Counted from the stretch's first letter, positions 1 through 12,330 are shown. The stretch is 64,000 bases of DNA from Thysanoteuthis rhombus (GCA_963457665.1 OY735212.1:15745573-15809572); one strand, 5' to 3'. Program-made: numbers and translations. Notes: generated from the letters alone by a model not told the origin.

Positions 1-54
1 CTGAGCGATTGGTAAGCAGCTCTCTTACCAACTGAGCTGAATGACCATTCTTAC
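1..54 (-). repeat. tRNA-derived SINE fragment
   Basis: The minus strand reads CAGCTCAGTTGGTAAGAGAG, a pol III A-box of tRNA type. It is cut by the window edge, so a real tRNA cannot be fully excluded, but no acceptor stem is visible. Confidence 0.4.
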
Positions 55-477
55 ATACCTCTAGATTTATTTATTATATATACAATACAAAAGCTCAAAT
101 AATGATTTCCTGTTAGAATAGAAGTAGGAGTGTATTTTAACCCTGCTGCAGGCAGACTTGTTACACTCAATATTTAAATCCAGTGATTCTTTAACCACTT
201 GTTCCAAAACTTTTTTGAATCATTGGTGTATAAGTATTTCTTTATGGCACCCATAAGTTGAGAAATATTCAACAATTGCATTAATGCTCATGAGGTTAGG
301 TTAGTTATGTGAAGAATAATGAATTGTATAATCTAGATTCATGAAAACTTATATATTTGTTTCCTTTCTCATTACTTGTGGGGCAGGTGAAGCTCATGTT
401 CATCACACAGTTTCTCAAATCTTGGAATCAAATTGAAGATATCCACCTTCATTTTCTGTTCTACATTGAATTTTGCT

Positions 478-556
478 GCTCTTCTTCTTCTTCTTCTTCT
501 TCTTCTTCTTCTTCTTCTTCTTCTTCTTCTGCTTCTTCTTCTTCTTCTTCTTCTAC
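478..556. repeat. (CTT)n microsatellite
   Basis: About 25 CTT units with one GCT interruption; the tail of the LINE end that follows. Confidence 0.9.
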
Positions 557-915
557 AACGATAACGACGACACAGGCCCTCCCTAAAGATTTGCCAAACC
601 AATCTACTGTGGGTGTCACAGAGCCAGAATTTCTGATCTTGTTTACTTTTTGTCACATGATCATAACATTGCCATTTGAGTTTTCTCATGGATCTTACGA
701 TATCTCCGTCTCCTGTTCCTCCTGTGATATACTGCGCTGTTTTGTGATATGTTGAGCATGATTCTTTCTTGTACAGATTGCAAGGTTTCCAGTTTGAGGG
801 CCAGTCTTTTGGTTAGGTTCCACGTTCTAGCTCCATTAGTGACAATCAGGAGGATAGATTGTTTGTATATACCTCTCTTTTTAGCACTGGCAAGATGTTC
901 TTGTAGGTTGGAAAA
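478..915 (-). mobile_element. RTE-like LINE 3' end with (AAG)n tail
   Basis: The minus strand encodes remains of the last ORF2 segment (RTWNLTKR, ERIMLNISQ) in a broken frame, ending at a (CTT)n tract at 478-556. It is the same family as the other LINE ends in this window and is 5'-truncated. Confidence 0.75.
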
Positions 916-1122
916 CCAAGCTTCACAGAGGTAAGTCATGGCAAATGGAATTGAGATTACCCAGAATTATATTTTGTCAAATATCTCATGGTACTCAAGA
1001 GAACTAACAATAGTACCCCAGGGTGCCTTGGCACATGTAGGGTAATCACTGTCTCAAACTATTTTAGCCTTAAGTCTTTACTACAAAATCTCATTCATCC
1101 ATTTCAAAATTTCCTTATTATA

Positions 1123-1552
1123 AAAACTATCAACATAAACTGTCAACAAAGGTTTCCTTAGTTTTTAAGTCAGTCTGACTGGCTATGAATGTATCATATA
1201 TACAAGTCATATTTATGCAGCTAGAGGACTGAAAATCTAATCAATTTCTCCTTATCATGTTTACTCAAAACAGTTTATTTTATTTTTTTCATAATTCACT
1301 TCCATAATAGGCTTTTAATGGGGGTACAATTTATAATGTAAATTTATGGTAAATTGATCCCTTGGTTTATGTCCAGCAGCAATCATGCTTGTTTAGGGAA
1401 AAATCCAGACTTTTTAAGTGATCACTGTCCATTAAAAGCAATAGATACAACTTATTCATTGATTACCCTTCCGAACGATTTTTCAATTGATCACCCACCC
1501 CTATAGACATTGGTCATGTAATGGTTTCTATTGAGTGACTAACTAGACCTGT
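1123..1552 (+). repeat. Family-A interspersed repeat
   Basis: About 430 bp. Diagnostic blocks: AACTGTCAACA near the start, GCTAGAGGACTGAAAATC, GTACAATTTATAATGTAAAT, CAATCATGCTTGTTTAGGG, ATCACTGTCC, and GAGTGACTAACTAGACCTG at the end. On the minus strand the AGCTCCATTGGTACAGC block of the family looks like a pol III A box. Non-coding. Confidence 0.7.
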
Positions 1553-1659
1553 TTCTCTTCGTTTTTTTTATTATTTTCATCATAATCTCTTTCGTGTATG
1601 ATTCTATACACATTTCATTTTGTATAAAAAGAAAAAAACATAAATCAACTCATCTCAGA

Positions 1660-1990
1660 AAAATTCATTTTATTCAAGTTGAACATCTTAACAATTTATA
1701 CAGAAAACACACACAAAATCAAGACAATAATTGAGGATAAATTTTCTAGTTTGAATGAATTTAGCAAACAACAGTCTTAAAACTTAGAATGAGACTTTTA
1801 GAAATAGTGTTTTCTTATTGTGTACCTTTACTCACAAAATTACTTTTTTGAAATCTAAAAAAATATGAATATCTAAGTAAATTGAGTCTTTCACCTTTTG
1901 TTTCATTCACTCCCCAAATAAGTTCACTCAGTCCCAAAATAATTTCATTCAACCTTTGGTGACTCATTCACTAGTTGAAGAAACACTGTT
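1660..1990 (-). repeat. Family-C interspersed repeat (minus copy)
   Basis: The minus strand reads GAATGAAATTATTTTGGGAC, GAGTGAATGAAACAAAAGGTG and AATTTACTTAGATATTC, matching 27350-27530 and 9640-9830. Non-coding. Confidence 0.55.
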
Positions 1991-2672
1991 ATAATTCACT
2001 TCAACCAATAGTGTTCCATATCGGTTACCATAATGGTAATGTGCAACACCTATCAGAGGTGTAACTAAGGTTTTGGGGGCCCAGGGAACTGAATTCTCTG
2101 AGGGGGCCCCTCCGATTGAGATTTAGTGAGATTTGTCAATAGAAATGCAGTAGGTTTGCAACTATTTATCAAACTTTTGGGGGCACCCTCTGCTGAAAGC
2201 CTAGGAGGGGGCATTTTCAAATAGCCCCCCTTCAACTGCACTTCTGCCTCCCATGTACACAAAGTAGAATTGGTAAACCAAGTTCAAATTTCTGCTGAGG
2301 CAGCTTATGTTCAGTTGGCACTTCTGACCTTGGGAAAAGCATGAATCTTCTGGATCTTCTCTGCACCAGTCGTATTACTGAATGACTTCATAAAAAAATG
2401 TCCTGTTCTGGCGTACCGAAATGGTAGATAAGTAAGATGATTGGGTAAGGAAACACTTTGACAAACCAATCTCCAATAACTACCTTACTGTCCAGGTGGT
2501 AATAACGGTAAAAAGTTATTACACCCATTGTCAACCTTGACAGGGCCATGCTAGATCATTCATGTGCATAGGTTGACAAAACTATTATGGAATATCTCAT
2601 GTATATTTTTAAAACAAATCATTTTAACAAAACATTCGATATTTGCTCTATTATTGCAGGTAGGGATGCTGT

Positions 2673-2766
2673 ATTTGGTTCTTTCATACTGAATTTGTTT
2701 CTTTTGTACTGATTCTGATTCTTTTGTACCGAATTTGGTTCTTTTACACCAAATTTGGTTCATTTT
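2673..2766. repeat. Minisatellite, ~24-bp unit
   Basis: About four diverged copies of a TTTGGTTCTTTTGTACCGAA-like unit. A related TTTGGTTCTTTT occurs at 3178-3190. Confidence 0.6.
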
Positions 2767-3479
2767 TTGCAGTTTAGATCTTTTGGAAGTTAGTTGATGA
2801 TTTTGATTTTCAACAATTTGATTTGAAATTGCAATAAAAGATGAAAATATTTAAAAACAATAGTTTCATGCTAAATTTACAAAAATATTCTATTCTCAAT
2901 TCCAAAACCTTTTCTCATAGTGAGCATGAGTTTCTAGTTTAAGAAGAAACAAGGTTGCCAATTTTGCCCTTTTGGAGCGAGATCTAGCCCCAAAAGAGCT
3001 AAAATGGCATCACTGATGAGTTGTGTTATCTTTCAAGTTTTATCAAGTATTTGCAAATTTATTAAAGAATGGAATCTGTTATTAGTTATTAAACTCTCTA
3101 GTTATTTATGAAGTGTTTTACTGTAGTTATATATGATAGATATACACATTTATTATATTAGGTTCTTTTGTTGCAAAGTTTGGTTCTTTTTAGGCCATTC
3201 TGTGTCTTTCATTGAAAAACTTTCAGCTGCCCTGTTCGCAAGGGGGTCTGCTATGAAAACAGTACTTGCTCTCAACAGCTGCTGGTGTATCATGTATCAA
3301 TATCAATAAGATCTGGTTGAAGTAGATAAGAATATCAAGTGTGAAATAATATCAAGTGTCAAAATTATTAATAAAATATGTGTAATAATGAAAATAGAAT
3401 CTATAATCAACTAAAGAGTGTCACTAGTAATGTAATGGTCGGAGGATGGACCAGTTAAAAACATCCAATTGAAGGAATT

Positions 3480-3480
<1 letters not shown>

Positions 3481-3512
<32 letters not shown>
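3481..3512. repeat. (GT)n microsatellite
   Basis: About 16 GT units. Confidence 0.9.
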
Positions 3513-3514
<2 letters not shown>

Positions 3515-3960
3515 ACAGTAATTACTTAGTATTCACCAGATGTATAACTCAGCACACAAGGTAGTGCAGTGTTGAGTTTGAAGTTTTTTGGATCTCAAAA
3601 AACCTAATAAAATATTTTAAAAAATCATAGATTATAGATCTCCGAATGTGGCCAGGATAAAACAAGGGACATCGTAAATTGACCAGCCCCGCTGTAGCCC
3701 ATATGCATGATACATATATACATAGCCAGCCAGCCAGATCAACTTGAAAACTGAAGAAACCAATGTTGACACTTTTGGTTGACGGTTTCTATTAAATAGC
3801 AAGGAAGGAACCTGTTTTTTTTTTCTTGTATATTTCGACAAAAGTTTTCAATAAATCTCAATCATGGTATTAATATCTTGTTAGTTAAGCCATGCGATTG
3901 GTAAAAGGGGGCAACATTGTGGGGGCTGTGGTTAGGGACTCGATAGAAACCACTCATCAA

Positions 3961-4357
3961 AACTGTCAACATAGATTTCGTCAGTTTTTAAGTTGGTTTG
4001 ATTGACTGGTTATGTATGTATGAATCATGCGTACAATCTTACCAATGGAGCTAAAGGGCTGGATATTTCAACATTTACCACTAATTTTTTTTTTTCTTTA
4101 AATTCCACCCTTAAATATGTTTTTAGCGAGGGGGGTCAATTTACAATGTAAATTCGTGCTAAATCGGTCACTTAGTTTGTTTCCGGCAGCATTCATGCTT
4201 GTTTGTTGAAAATTCAAACTTTTTTTTTTTTTTCTGAGTGATCATCAACGAACAGAGGACAAGAGACGCAACTCATTTATTGATCAACCCCAACACAGCA
4301 TGCCACCAAAAGACATTGGTCAAGTGATGGTCACTATTGCGTGACTAACCAGATCTG
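3961..4357 (+). repeat. Family-A interspersed repeat
   Basis: Same blocks as the copy at 1123-1552, in the same order: AACTGTCAACATAGATTTCG, GGAGCTAAAGGGCTG, GGTCAATTTACAATGTAAAT, CAGCATGCCACCAAAAGACA, GTGACTAACCAGATCTG. Confidence 0.75.
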
Positions 4358-5590
4358 TGAGATTTTTTTTTTCTCTCTCTCTCTCTCTCTCTGACCAGGT
4401 AGTTGCTGATCAGCATAATCAAAAGTAACTTCTGCACAAAGCTGAGTATGCGTAAGTATGTTAGTGTGGAAGGGGGTCAGAATGATGACCTCGTGTCACC
4501 TATGTCCTGGGAGGGGGGGGGGTGAATAAAGACTAAAATTTGAAAAAAAATTTGGTTGGGTTTATTGCTTACTTACATGTATCAAATGAGTGCATGATAA
4601 CAAAGAAGCTGTGGTGGAATTTTATAGACTAAGGTTTATTAATCAATTAGCATCTGACTCCATGATTAATAACTGAACCCAATCCCTGCCACAAATTGGT
4701 GACTTCTCAAACATGGAATAAGCACATACAAACTTTGAACACATACTACACTTTTGCGCAGAAATTTATAATTAAAACAATAGTTGGTAATATGTATTGT
4801 GGTATTTAATTGGAATCAGGTTCTAATTACTTAATTAACCCAACTTAATTAATGGCTACAAGCAGTGGCGTACCTAGGGTTAGTGTCACCTCCAGTGTTG
4901 CAATTCAAAAAGAAATAGCACTAAATCGGCCGAAAAAAAAATATGTCAAAAAACGCCGTAGCGGGTTCAAAAAAAAAGTTAGCCTTTTAATGGCAATTTC
5001 GAATAGTTAAAAATGGCTAAAATCGCTGAAAAATAGCGCTAAATGTTGAATTTTCGCGCTGCTCTAACTGTGTCACCTGGGACGGCCCAACCTATGTCGA
5101 TAGCAATTTTAAAAGTTAATTTTCCACTCATCTCTTATAAGACGCTTTTCAAGTATATTATTATTTATTTAATGAAGTGAAAGGTATTTTTTTGCATTGT
5201 TTATTTCGTTTTTTTGTCCCCCCCAGCGACTATTTTCTTAATTAAGGACATTGAAACTCAATAATGCATGTGACCCACTAACCTTTTTGAAATGTGAGTT
5301 GGCTTTTTATTCTAACATTTTGTACTTTAAGGTAGTAGAAATTCTTTTTGGCTTCTTTCGTCTGGTTATCACAAAATAAGGGGAAGTAACTATAGCACTC
5401 AAAATAATCATAAATAGAAATTGCGGTTATGTAAGACGGACACTCGATTTTTTTTTTTAAATGCAAAATTTTACAGTGTCAATGCACTGGTATTATGGCT
5501 AGGAGGCTGTCCACCGAAGCTCGATATGAACAATTACGAGGCTTGGATGAGCTACAGTGATCGGTTGTCCTACAAATTACCATTGTAAAT
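4358..5590. other. Intergenic and upstream region of the PGP-like gene
   Basis: A (CT)n tract near 4373, homopolymers, and a stretch at 4865-5100 framed by two GTGTCACCT words that looks repetitive. A plus-strand AAGGGGAAGTAACT is at 5378. No TATA box was evident close to the start codon. Confidence 0.4.
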
Positions 5591-5624
5591 CATTTACATA
5601 ATCCTACAAGACGAGCATAAGCAA

Positions 5625-6677
5625 ATGATAAGCAGACTATCTAGTAAGTTGCACACTCTCTCGGCGGCCAGTCGCTGTTTTTTCTACCGCGGTAAATCAA
5701 AATTACATTCTATAGAAAAGGCACCCATGAGTTTTTCGCCAAACCCACCGCTCTCGACCCCAACAAGCCGATGCATTCATTTAACACCCGAAACAGCGAA
5801 GAAATATCTGGATAAATACGATACTATCCTTTTAGACTGTGATGGAGTTCTCTGGGGCACGGACCACACTACCAGGATCGACAACACCGGCAGCGCCTTG
5901 AAAAAACTAAGGGACTCAGGTAAAAGACTCCTCTTCGTTACCAACAACAGTCTCCACTCTAAGGACACTTTTCTTGATAAATTCAAATCCTACGGATATG
6001 AAGATGTGTCCGAGGATGAATTATTCTGTATAAGTTCAGCATCGGCACTTTACTTGAAAGAAGTGCTCAAAATAAAAGGCAGTGTTTATATAATCGGGAC
6101 CCGGGCAATGGATATGGAGCTAAGGGCTGCTGGGGTCGATTGCTTCGGATTGGGGCCAGATCCTGACCCTATAACCCGTGACACGACTCAGATGCTCAAG
6201 GCTAACCTCAGAGATGATGTGGAAGCCGTCCTTGTTGGTTACGATGAGCATCTCAACTACAACAAGTTATGTAAGGCCGCAAGTTATTTAAGAAAGTCAA
6301 CGGGTCAGTGTCATTATTTAGCCACAAGTAACGTGGAAATGGGGGCCTGGATCGGGGCCGGTCACTACCGTCCAGCCACAGGGGTCATTGTAAAATCTGT
6401 CACCGCAGCGTGTGAACGGGAACCCGCGATAATCGGTAAACCAAGCCCTTTCTTGTACGACTGTATCCAGAAGAGATTTCCTGACATCGAAAAGGCACGA
6501 ACCATCATGATTGGAGACAGTCTCAAGTCGGACATTACTTTCGCACAAAACATCGGTATTGATTCTGGATTGGTCCTGTCTGGGGCAACCGACCTCGAGA
6601 CCCTGACTGGTATTTGTGACGAAAAGAAACCAACGTTTTATTTTGAATCTATTGGTATTTTCGCAGAAGCTCTATAA
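5625..6677 (+). CDS. PGP: PGP/PDXP-family HAD phosphatase (phosphoglycolate / glycerol-3-phosphate phosphatase-like), intronless
   Basis: A single open frame of 350 residues. Seen: HAD motif I D71-C-D73-G-V, motif II T106-N-N, motif III lysine K272 in GKPSPF, and motif IV G297-D298-S-L-K-S-D303, with a large C2-type cap between motifs II and III. This order and the GKPSPF block are those of the p-nitrophenylphosphatase-like family, which in animals contains PGP (removes phosphate from 2-phosphoglycolate and glycerol-3-phosphate) and PDXP (pyridoxal phosphate phosphatase). I cannot separate these two by eye, so the symbol is tentative. The protein is about 30 residues longer than human PGP because of an N-terminal extension: residues 1-30 are rich in S, R and K, lack acidic residues before E31, and could be a mitochondrial presequence; M35 is an alternative start giving a cytosolic form. 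The first ATG is chosen because an in-frame TAA lies at 5586-5588. No intron interrupts the frame. Confidence 0.9.
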   Translation: MISRLSSKLHTLSAASRCFFYRGKSKLHSIEKAPMSFSPNPPLSTPTSRCIHLTPETAKKYLDKYDTILLDCDGVLWGTDHTTRIDNTGSALKKLRDSGKRLLFVTNNSLHSKDTFLDKFKSYGYEDVSEDELFCISSASALYLKEVLKIKGSVYIIGTRAMDMELRAAGVDCFGLGPDPDPITRDTTQMLKANLRDDVEAVLVGYDEHLNYNKLCKAASYLRKSTGQCHYLATSNVEMGAWIGAGHYRPATGVIVKSVTAACEREPAIIGKPSPFLYDCIQKRFPDIEKARTIMIGDSLKSDITFAQNIGIDSGLVLSGATDLETLTGICDEKKPTFYFESIGIFAEAL

Positions 6678-6784
6678 GTCTGTTTGAAGTGAAAACAAAA
6701 TCAAACTACATGAAGGGGCGTCACTGTAAATTATTACCACATAACCTCCCTTCGTTGAATTTTTTTTTTTTCTAATGAGATATC

Positions 6785-6790
6785 AATAAA
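6785..6790 (+). promoter_or_regulatory. poly(A) signal AATAAA of the PGP-like gene
   Basis: AATAAA lies 108 bases after the TAA-class stop of the phosphatase frame, a normal distance for a short 3' UTR. No other AATAAA lies between the stop and this site. Confidence 0.5.
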
Positions 6791-7533
6791 ATAATCATCT
6801 GTTTCCCACTGGAATCAGAGGTTGGTGATCGGACTAAGATTGAAGCTATGATTTCTAATGCAGATTTTCAAGGTTGGCAGGTCCCCCTCACTTGGAAAAT
6901 TGGTGCAACACACCATTTTCTTCTACCAACTTTGGTAGGTAGAATCAATGGAGACCATAAGTTTAAGGATTGCTTAATGGTTCACATAATTATTTAATAC
7001 CCACTAATATAGTTATCTCTACGCACACACGTTTTGCGACCAGTGTACGAAGGAAATTAATGCATGCACAAAAAGTTAGTTGCCTAAAATAACATGGTAA
7101 TTAATCATTATTCTTTTTATTTTTCTTATAATTATATAGGTATAAACAATATGAACGGAATTTTCACCGGAAAATCGATTAATTTTAAAAATCTGGCAAA
7201 AATCAGCATATGATATTTTAATTTTAAAAAAATCGATTCTTATTTATCAAAGGACGAATTTTTTTAATATAATTTTCCATTACAAATATCAGTAAAGAAG
7301 TTTTTTTTTTCATATAATTACTACCCCAGCTTTTATTATTTTGACTACTGTAAAATTTTGATATCTTAAATAATTCATTTCGACATTGCATCACATAAAA
7401 ATGAGGAATACTCGTTGATTCTCTATTTAATGAAACAACAGACTGATCAAATAGTTCAAAATACAGAAGGAAAATCTCAACTAAATATGATCACTCTGTA
7501 GAATGCAACCATACTTGAATTATATTAAAACAA
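6791..7533. other. Intergenic, nothing recognised
   Basis: AT-rich single-copy-looking sequence with short A and T runs. Confidence 0.4.
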
Positions 7534-7920
7534 ATCTGGTTAGTCACTCAAAAGAAAACGCCACCTCACCAACGTCTTTTGTCAGCATGCTGTGCTGTGG
7601 TAATCAGTCAAAAGATTAGAAAAAAGGGGTGATCAATGATTAAGTTACCTCTCGTCAGTTTTGCTGGACCACTAAAGAAGCTGAATGTAAAAAAATAAAT
7701 GTGTGAACACTGCTGGACATTAATCAGGGAGCAACTCAGCAAAAACTTAAATTGCAAATTGACCCCCCCCCCACACACACACACTAAAAATTACTGGGGA
7801 TGGGGGGGGATTCAAATCAAAATGAAAGACTTTTTTTCAAAACATACTAAGGAATAGATATTTTCAGCCCTATAGCTCTATTGGTGCACACTGTATGTGT
7901 CATAGATAGATGTATTCATC
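7534..7920 (-). repeat. Family-A interspersed repeat
   Basis: Reverse orientation: CTGGTTAGTCACTCA, CAGCATGCTGTGCTGTGG, GATCAATGATTAAGTTACCT, AATTGACCCCC, TATAGCTCTATTGGT. It is followed closely by the LINE at 8018. Confidence 0.7.
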
Positions 7921-8017
7921 CATGTATCTTTATAAGACACCTTTTGGTCTCTAATTTGTTTAACATTAATTTCTTCAGTCATATCATGTTGTAGTCCACT
8001 CGGATTGTGTACTGGTT

Positions 8018-8060
8018 CATCATCATCATCATCATCATCACCACCACCACCACCACCACC

Positions 8061-8091
<31 letters not shown>

Positions 8092-8455
8092 GCATCAGTA
8101 GTCTTTTCACGTCTGTCGTTGGACAGAGACCTTCCCCAGGATCTGCCACATTTCTCTATCATGGGCATCGCGGAGCCAGTATTTTCTGAATTTGTCTAGT
8201 TCATCTCTCCATCTTGTATTTTGTCAGCTTCAGTTTCGCATGTGGTCTCTGGGGATCCATGTTGTGTGTCATGATGTCCATCGGTTGTCTGTCATTCTCA
8301 CAACATAACCTGCCCATTGCCATTTGAGTTTTTTTGATAGATTCTATGATATCTCGGACCCCTGTTTTTTTTCTGGTATATTGTGCTGTCTTGTGATCTC
8401 TCCATGTGAGATTGAGCATGATTCTCTCATGCACACACTGCGTGGGAAAGTAGAC
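8018..8455 (-). mobile_element. RTE-like LINE 3' end with (GAT)n/(GGT)n tail
   Basis: The minus strand carries the family 3' end ([20 protein letters not shown]) and the terminal block GGACAGAGACCTTCCCCAGG in the plus reading. The tail at 8018-8099 is a compound (ATC)n(ACC)n(ATC)n array. Confidence 0.8.
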
Positions 8456-8512
8456 CACTACATCTACCTAGGACTACGAATCTCTGTGTACTGGTTAATG
8501 AGGAATTAATGT

Positions 8513-8620
8513 TCAAAATTTTCAGTCCTCTAGCTCCATTGGTACAGCCTGCATAAGTCCTAGATAGATAGTCAGTTGACCAGATCAACTGAACAAGCTT
8601 TTGTTGCCAAAATTATCTTG
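8513..8620 (-). repeat. Family-A fragment
   Basis: Only the A-box end is present: TCCTCTAGCTCCATTGGTAC and then CCAGATCAACTGAACAAGC. Confidence 0.5.
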
Positions 8621-9119
8621 GAACTATTCAAGTTTGCATTCTAACAAGCATCAAGTGTGCCTATTCTTTTGCCACAGGAAAAAGATTTCCATAATGAAAG
8701 ATTTTTTTTGCATCTACTGACTACTAAGAATTGGTGGAAACATTGCGTATCAGCATTTTTAGTCTTTTTCAGCAAGAAAGAGAGAGCAACTAGATCTTTC
8801 ATTTTTATCCCCTGTTCTTTAAAACTATAGTAATTAACTTTTGGTAGGGACTAACAAAAAAGTCCTAGAATTCTTTTCGAATATTGAGAAATACTTTATG
8901 CAAGCATGTCTTCATTTGTATTTCAGATACAGTGAACTGTAGATAACTTTTTTTCCTTGCATTATTTTAATTACTAATCCTCACAATGCGGTACTTTTCT
9001 CATTTATTGACCCGTAAAAACCAACAGGATTTCTTTTATAAATATATCTTTATGAGACACTTTTTAGTTTGTCAGTCGGTCTCTAATTTGTTTGATATCA
9101 ATTTTCTCAGCCAGATCAA

Positions 9120-9205
9120 GTTGGAGTCTACTCGGATTGTGTAAAGGTTAGCACATCTGCTTCAGTCACAGATCCTAGATTTGATTCCCAGGATGAACAA
9201 TGTGG
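9120..9205 (+). repeat. tRNA-derived SINE head
   Basis: TGTAAAGGTTAGCACATCTG and GATTTGATTCCCAGG resemble A and B boxes. A preceding TTATGAGACACTTTTT module recurs near 7930 and 43985. Confidence 0.45.
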
Positions 9206-9639
9206 TGAAAACTTTTCATTAGGACAAATTTCCCTCTGCAGCTAATTGAGCACACTCTAGGCTGTGTGATTAGAGTAGAGGTATTCCTTCGGTGGACTTG
9301 CATTCTGCCTAGGGGTTGTCATAAAAACTTGTGGGTATGAGGTCCTGGTTTTGAACAGACTTGAGATTTGTAGGATTACTATGCTAACGTAGACAATAGA
9401 ATCTAGGGTTTCATCACTGGCCGTTATGCACTTATAGGGGTTGTCTTTTGAGAGATGTGACACTTTACCTTCTCTTTTATATCATGTTGGATTGATATGA
9501 AACTTGGTCCAGACCTTCGGATGAACAGGCCTTATCTTCCTCTTCGTACTATTATAATCACAGATGGTGGATGCATCATTGAACTTATGGTTCTTTTAAA
9601 TTAAAATTTCACTTTAAACATGAGACTTACTCAGTGCTT

Positions 9640-10505
9640 ATTAAACTGTTGACTGATTCATCCCAAAATAAGGATATTGGTTTTGTGGTCGAATGAAACT
9701 AGAGGTGTCAATGAAGGGCTGATGACTTAATTTACTCTAATATTTGATTATCTAATACTTAAGAATGTCATTCTTTTTTTTGGTGAATATATACAATAGG
9801 AAAACATTCTTTATAAAAATCTAATTCTACTTTTGAAAATTTGTTTGCTAACTTTATAAAAACTATACTTTTTTTAGTTTCAATGAAAAAAGGAATTTCA
9901 AAGTAAATTGTAAAGAGCTTCTTAGTGGACAATACCATACAAAGCATATGGGAGCATTGTGAAGGCTGCTGTGAAACGCCAGATGGCCAAAACATTTGAT
10001 ACTATGATAGCTTCACCAGTTACTCGAACAGATTAAAGATCATACTACTTTGAGGAAGGAGTCAATGTTGTGTATGAAAAAAACATACACTATCATGTAC
10101 ACTACAGAAGAATTTTGCTTCAATCTTGCTACAAGATCTCCAAGTGGGGGACAATTACTTTATGTTTGTGAACCAATATTGTATCTCTTCACACTTATAA
10201 ACTCATATTATATCTCATTAAGAAAAAAAAATGTTTTATATTGAAGTTCAGGTTTTTCAAATTAATGTTCAACTGAAATGTCATAGAAAAGTTCTACTGA
10301 TTTTTCTGTGTTAATTTTTTTGTCACTCCTGGTTTTCTTTATATATTCTTAGGATTTTAAAAAAACATGAATAAAATAAACACTCAAGAAATGAGTTTAG
10401 TTATGCTTTTTGCTCAGGATATAAAATGTATTTTGTATTAAATTAAACACAAAGGAGAATAAGATGAAAATGACTAAAAACAAGGAAATTTAGTCATGCA
10501 TTATA
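9640..10505 (+). repeat. Family-C interspersed repeat, long copy
   Basis: Shares with 27350-27740 a left part (GAATGAAACTAGAGGTG, TCTAATATTTGATTATC) and a right part (TTGTCACTCCTGGTTTTCTT, ACACTCAAGAAATGAGTTTA, AATGACTAAAAACAAGG). About 450 bp between them is present only here. No open frame worth calling. Confidence 0.6.
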
Positions 10506-10724
10506 ACAGGGGAGGCCCATATCCAAGAAAATGTTAGATTCATTGTTGTGTTAATGACATTATGATTAAATGGTAATATGACGTTCTTAACAAGTAAGTG
10601 ATTCTCCTTCATAAACAGGCATAAAATATACCTCAAAATAATAATCCATAGTGGGATATAACCTCAAGTTAGCCCAGCTGGCATCCACAAGGTCAATTTG
10701 TTGATTCGACATTTTAGTCACCAA

Positions 10725-11065
10725 CTTCAATTCTTCTAAATTGAAATTAAACTGAAGTTTAATACATCAAATATTGAAATATTAAAATTTAATATTACTT
10801 GCAACTGCTATGACAAAATTAGATCAGATCAAAATTAAATAAAAGTTGAAACGAAAGTTCAACAAATCAGGTATTGAAATATCAAAATTTTTAAAAAGTG
10901 CAATTCCTTTGAAGAAATTAACTTTTTGTTCAGAATTGCTGATATTGAATAAGATTAAAATCAAATAAAAGCTAAAACTAACACATTAGACATTGAGATA
11001 CTAAAATATAAGTTATGCAACTACTTCAAAGAAATTGACTTTTTGTTCAGAATAGTTGAAATTGA
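10725..11065. repeat. Tandem repeat, ~120-bp unit
   Basis: Nearly three diverged copies. Shared blocks are ATTGAAATATTAAAAT, AAATAAAAGTTGAAAC and GAAATTAACTTTTTGTTCAG. Confidence 0.6.
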
Positions 11066-11589
11066 AGTGTAAATGATTCTAAGAATAACTTAGATAAATT
11101 CAGATAATCTAGGATAGAAAATAAATTAACAGGGCAATTTAGGGAGCTATTTACTGGAATATATATAAGAATTTAGGAAAAAAATAATATAAGTTGTGCA
11201 TGATACATGTTTCTCATTAGTGATAAGCTTGCAATTTTTTTGATGAAGTTTCATACATTTTTATTGCTTGAATTTATATGTATCTTAAAGTTGAATACAT
11301 ATTTTTAATGTAAATTGTATACGGAGATGTTCATGGAAGCCTTTTTTATTTAAATAAAGATAAAAGTATCATAGATTCATCAAGATTCTGTTTAATTTTT
11401 GTATATATGTAATTTTCTTTGTCTATAACTTTGTTTTTTCCTTTCTCAGAAATAGTGAGCTTACATGTGGCCATGTTGATGGGTAGGATCCTCGTATAAA
11501 TATGATGTTTGAGGACAAAATTAAAATATAATGAATTGATATAAGATCATTTGTCCAATGAATGTTGTTTGAATCAACATATCTAAATG

Positions 11590-12330
11590 ATTTATAGCAG
11601 GCACAGGAGATTAATTATCCTTTCGATGTCAGGCATCCCCCGTCATAACATGAGAGTTGCAGTGGAAGAAGGCTGACCGTGTTATAACCAAACCACGATA
11701 AATGCAGGATGGGTATGGGAGATATTCAAGGGTAATAGATAAGACTAATATTATAGAAAAAATGAAATGAATTGGACAAACACATTTCAGTAGTCAATGA
11801 AAAATACTTTTTTTTATCAATTCAAAAAAAAAAAGTTTCGGTCAGTGACTAATGAAATGCTTTTTTCTCATACATTCACTGGCATAATTCAAATATATTT
11901 CTTAGTGAAGTGGAGGCATGCAGGAGTTGTGTCATCTCTATCCTCAAATAGGCTTATGGTGTAGTAAAATAGCCCTCAGCACAAAATATTGTACTTACCG
12001 GTTCAAAAGGAAATTCTATTTTTATTCACAATTTTCTAGACGAATGGGCCAAAATGTTGGGGCTCACCAACTACCCGTTTATATCCCAAATCACGCTATA
12101 AAGCGGGGCACCTATAACCATCCTGCTTGGGAAGGATGTGGGGCCCTACCAAGTATCGTCCCATAGTCAGACACAGTGAAGAATCACAGGGTCATCCGAC
12201 AGTGGAAGATATGAGGCACTTGAAACATTCTGCCAATAATGAAAAAACAGAGAAAATATGTCCCAAGTTTCTTTGCTTTCAAAATACCAATTTTGAAATT
12301 ACTGCACTGAATCAACTACTTTAAGACACA
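11590..12330. other. Unclassified intergenic repeat-like region
   Basis: The block around 11660-11740 (TGTTATAACCAAACCACGAT, ATGGGAGATATTCAAGGG) resembles 32700-32810 (TGTAACCAAGCCACAATGAA, TATATTCAAGGGTGG). The part from 12000 to 12330 has above-average GC and two short frames but no recognisable protein. Confidence 0.35.

Larger units (their letters stand above)
1991..3960. other. Intergenic, no gene seen
   Basis: A GC-richer patch at 2050-2260 and the minisatellite at 2673. A block at 3715-3790 (CCAGATCAACTTGAAAACTG) is a minus-strand fragment of family A. Short frames have no recognisable product. Confidence 0.5.

Noticed and set aside
357..755. Open frame with a poly-serine stretch over the (CTT)n tract
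   Set aside because: The frame is created by the trinucleotide array and antisense LINE sequence; no independent protein signal.
8005..8199. Ser/Pro-rich and Asp/Gly-rich frames on both strands
   Set aside because: Translations of the (ATC)n(ACC)n tail of a LINE end.
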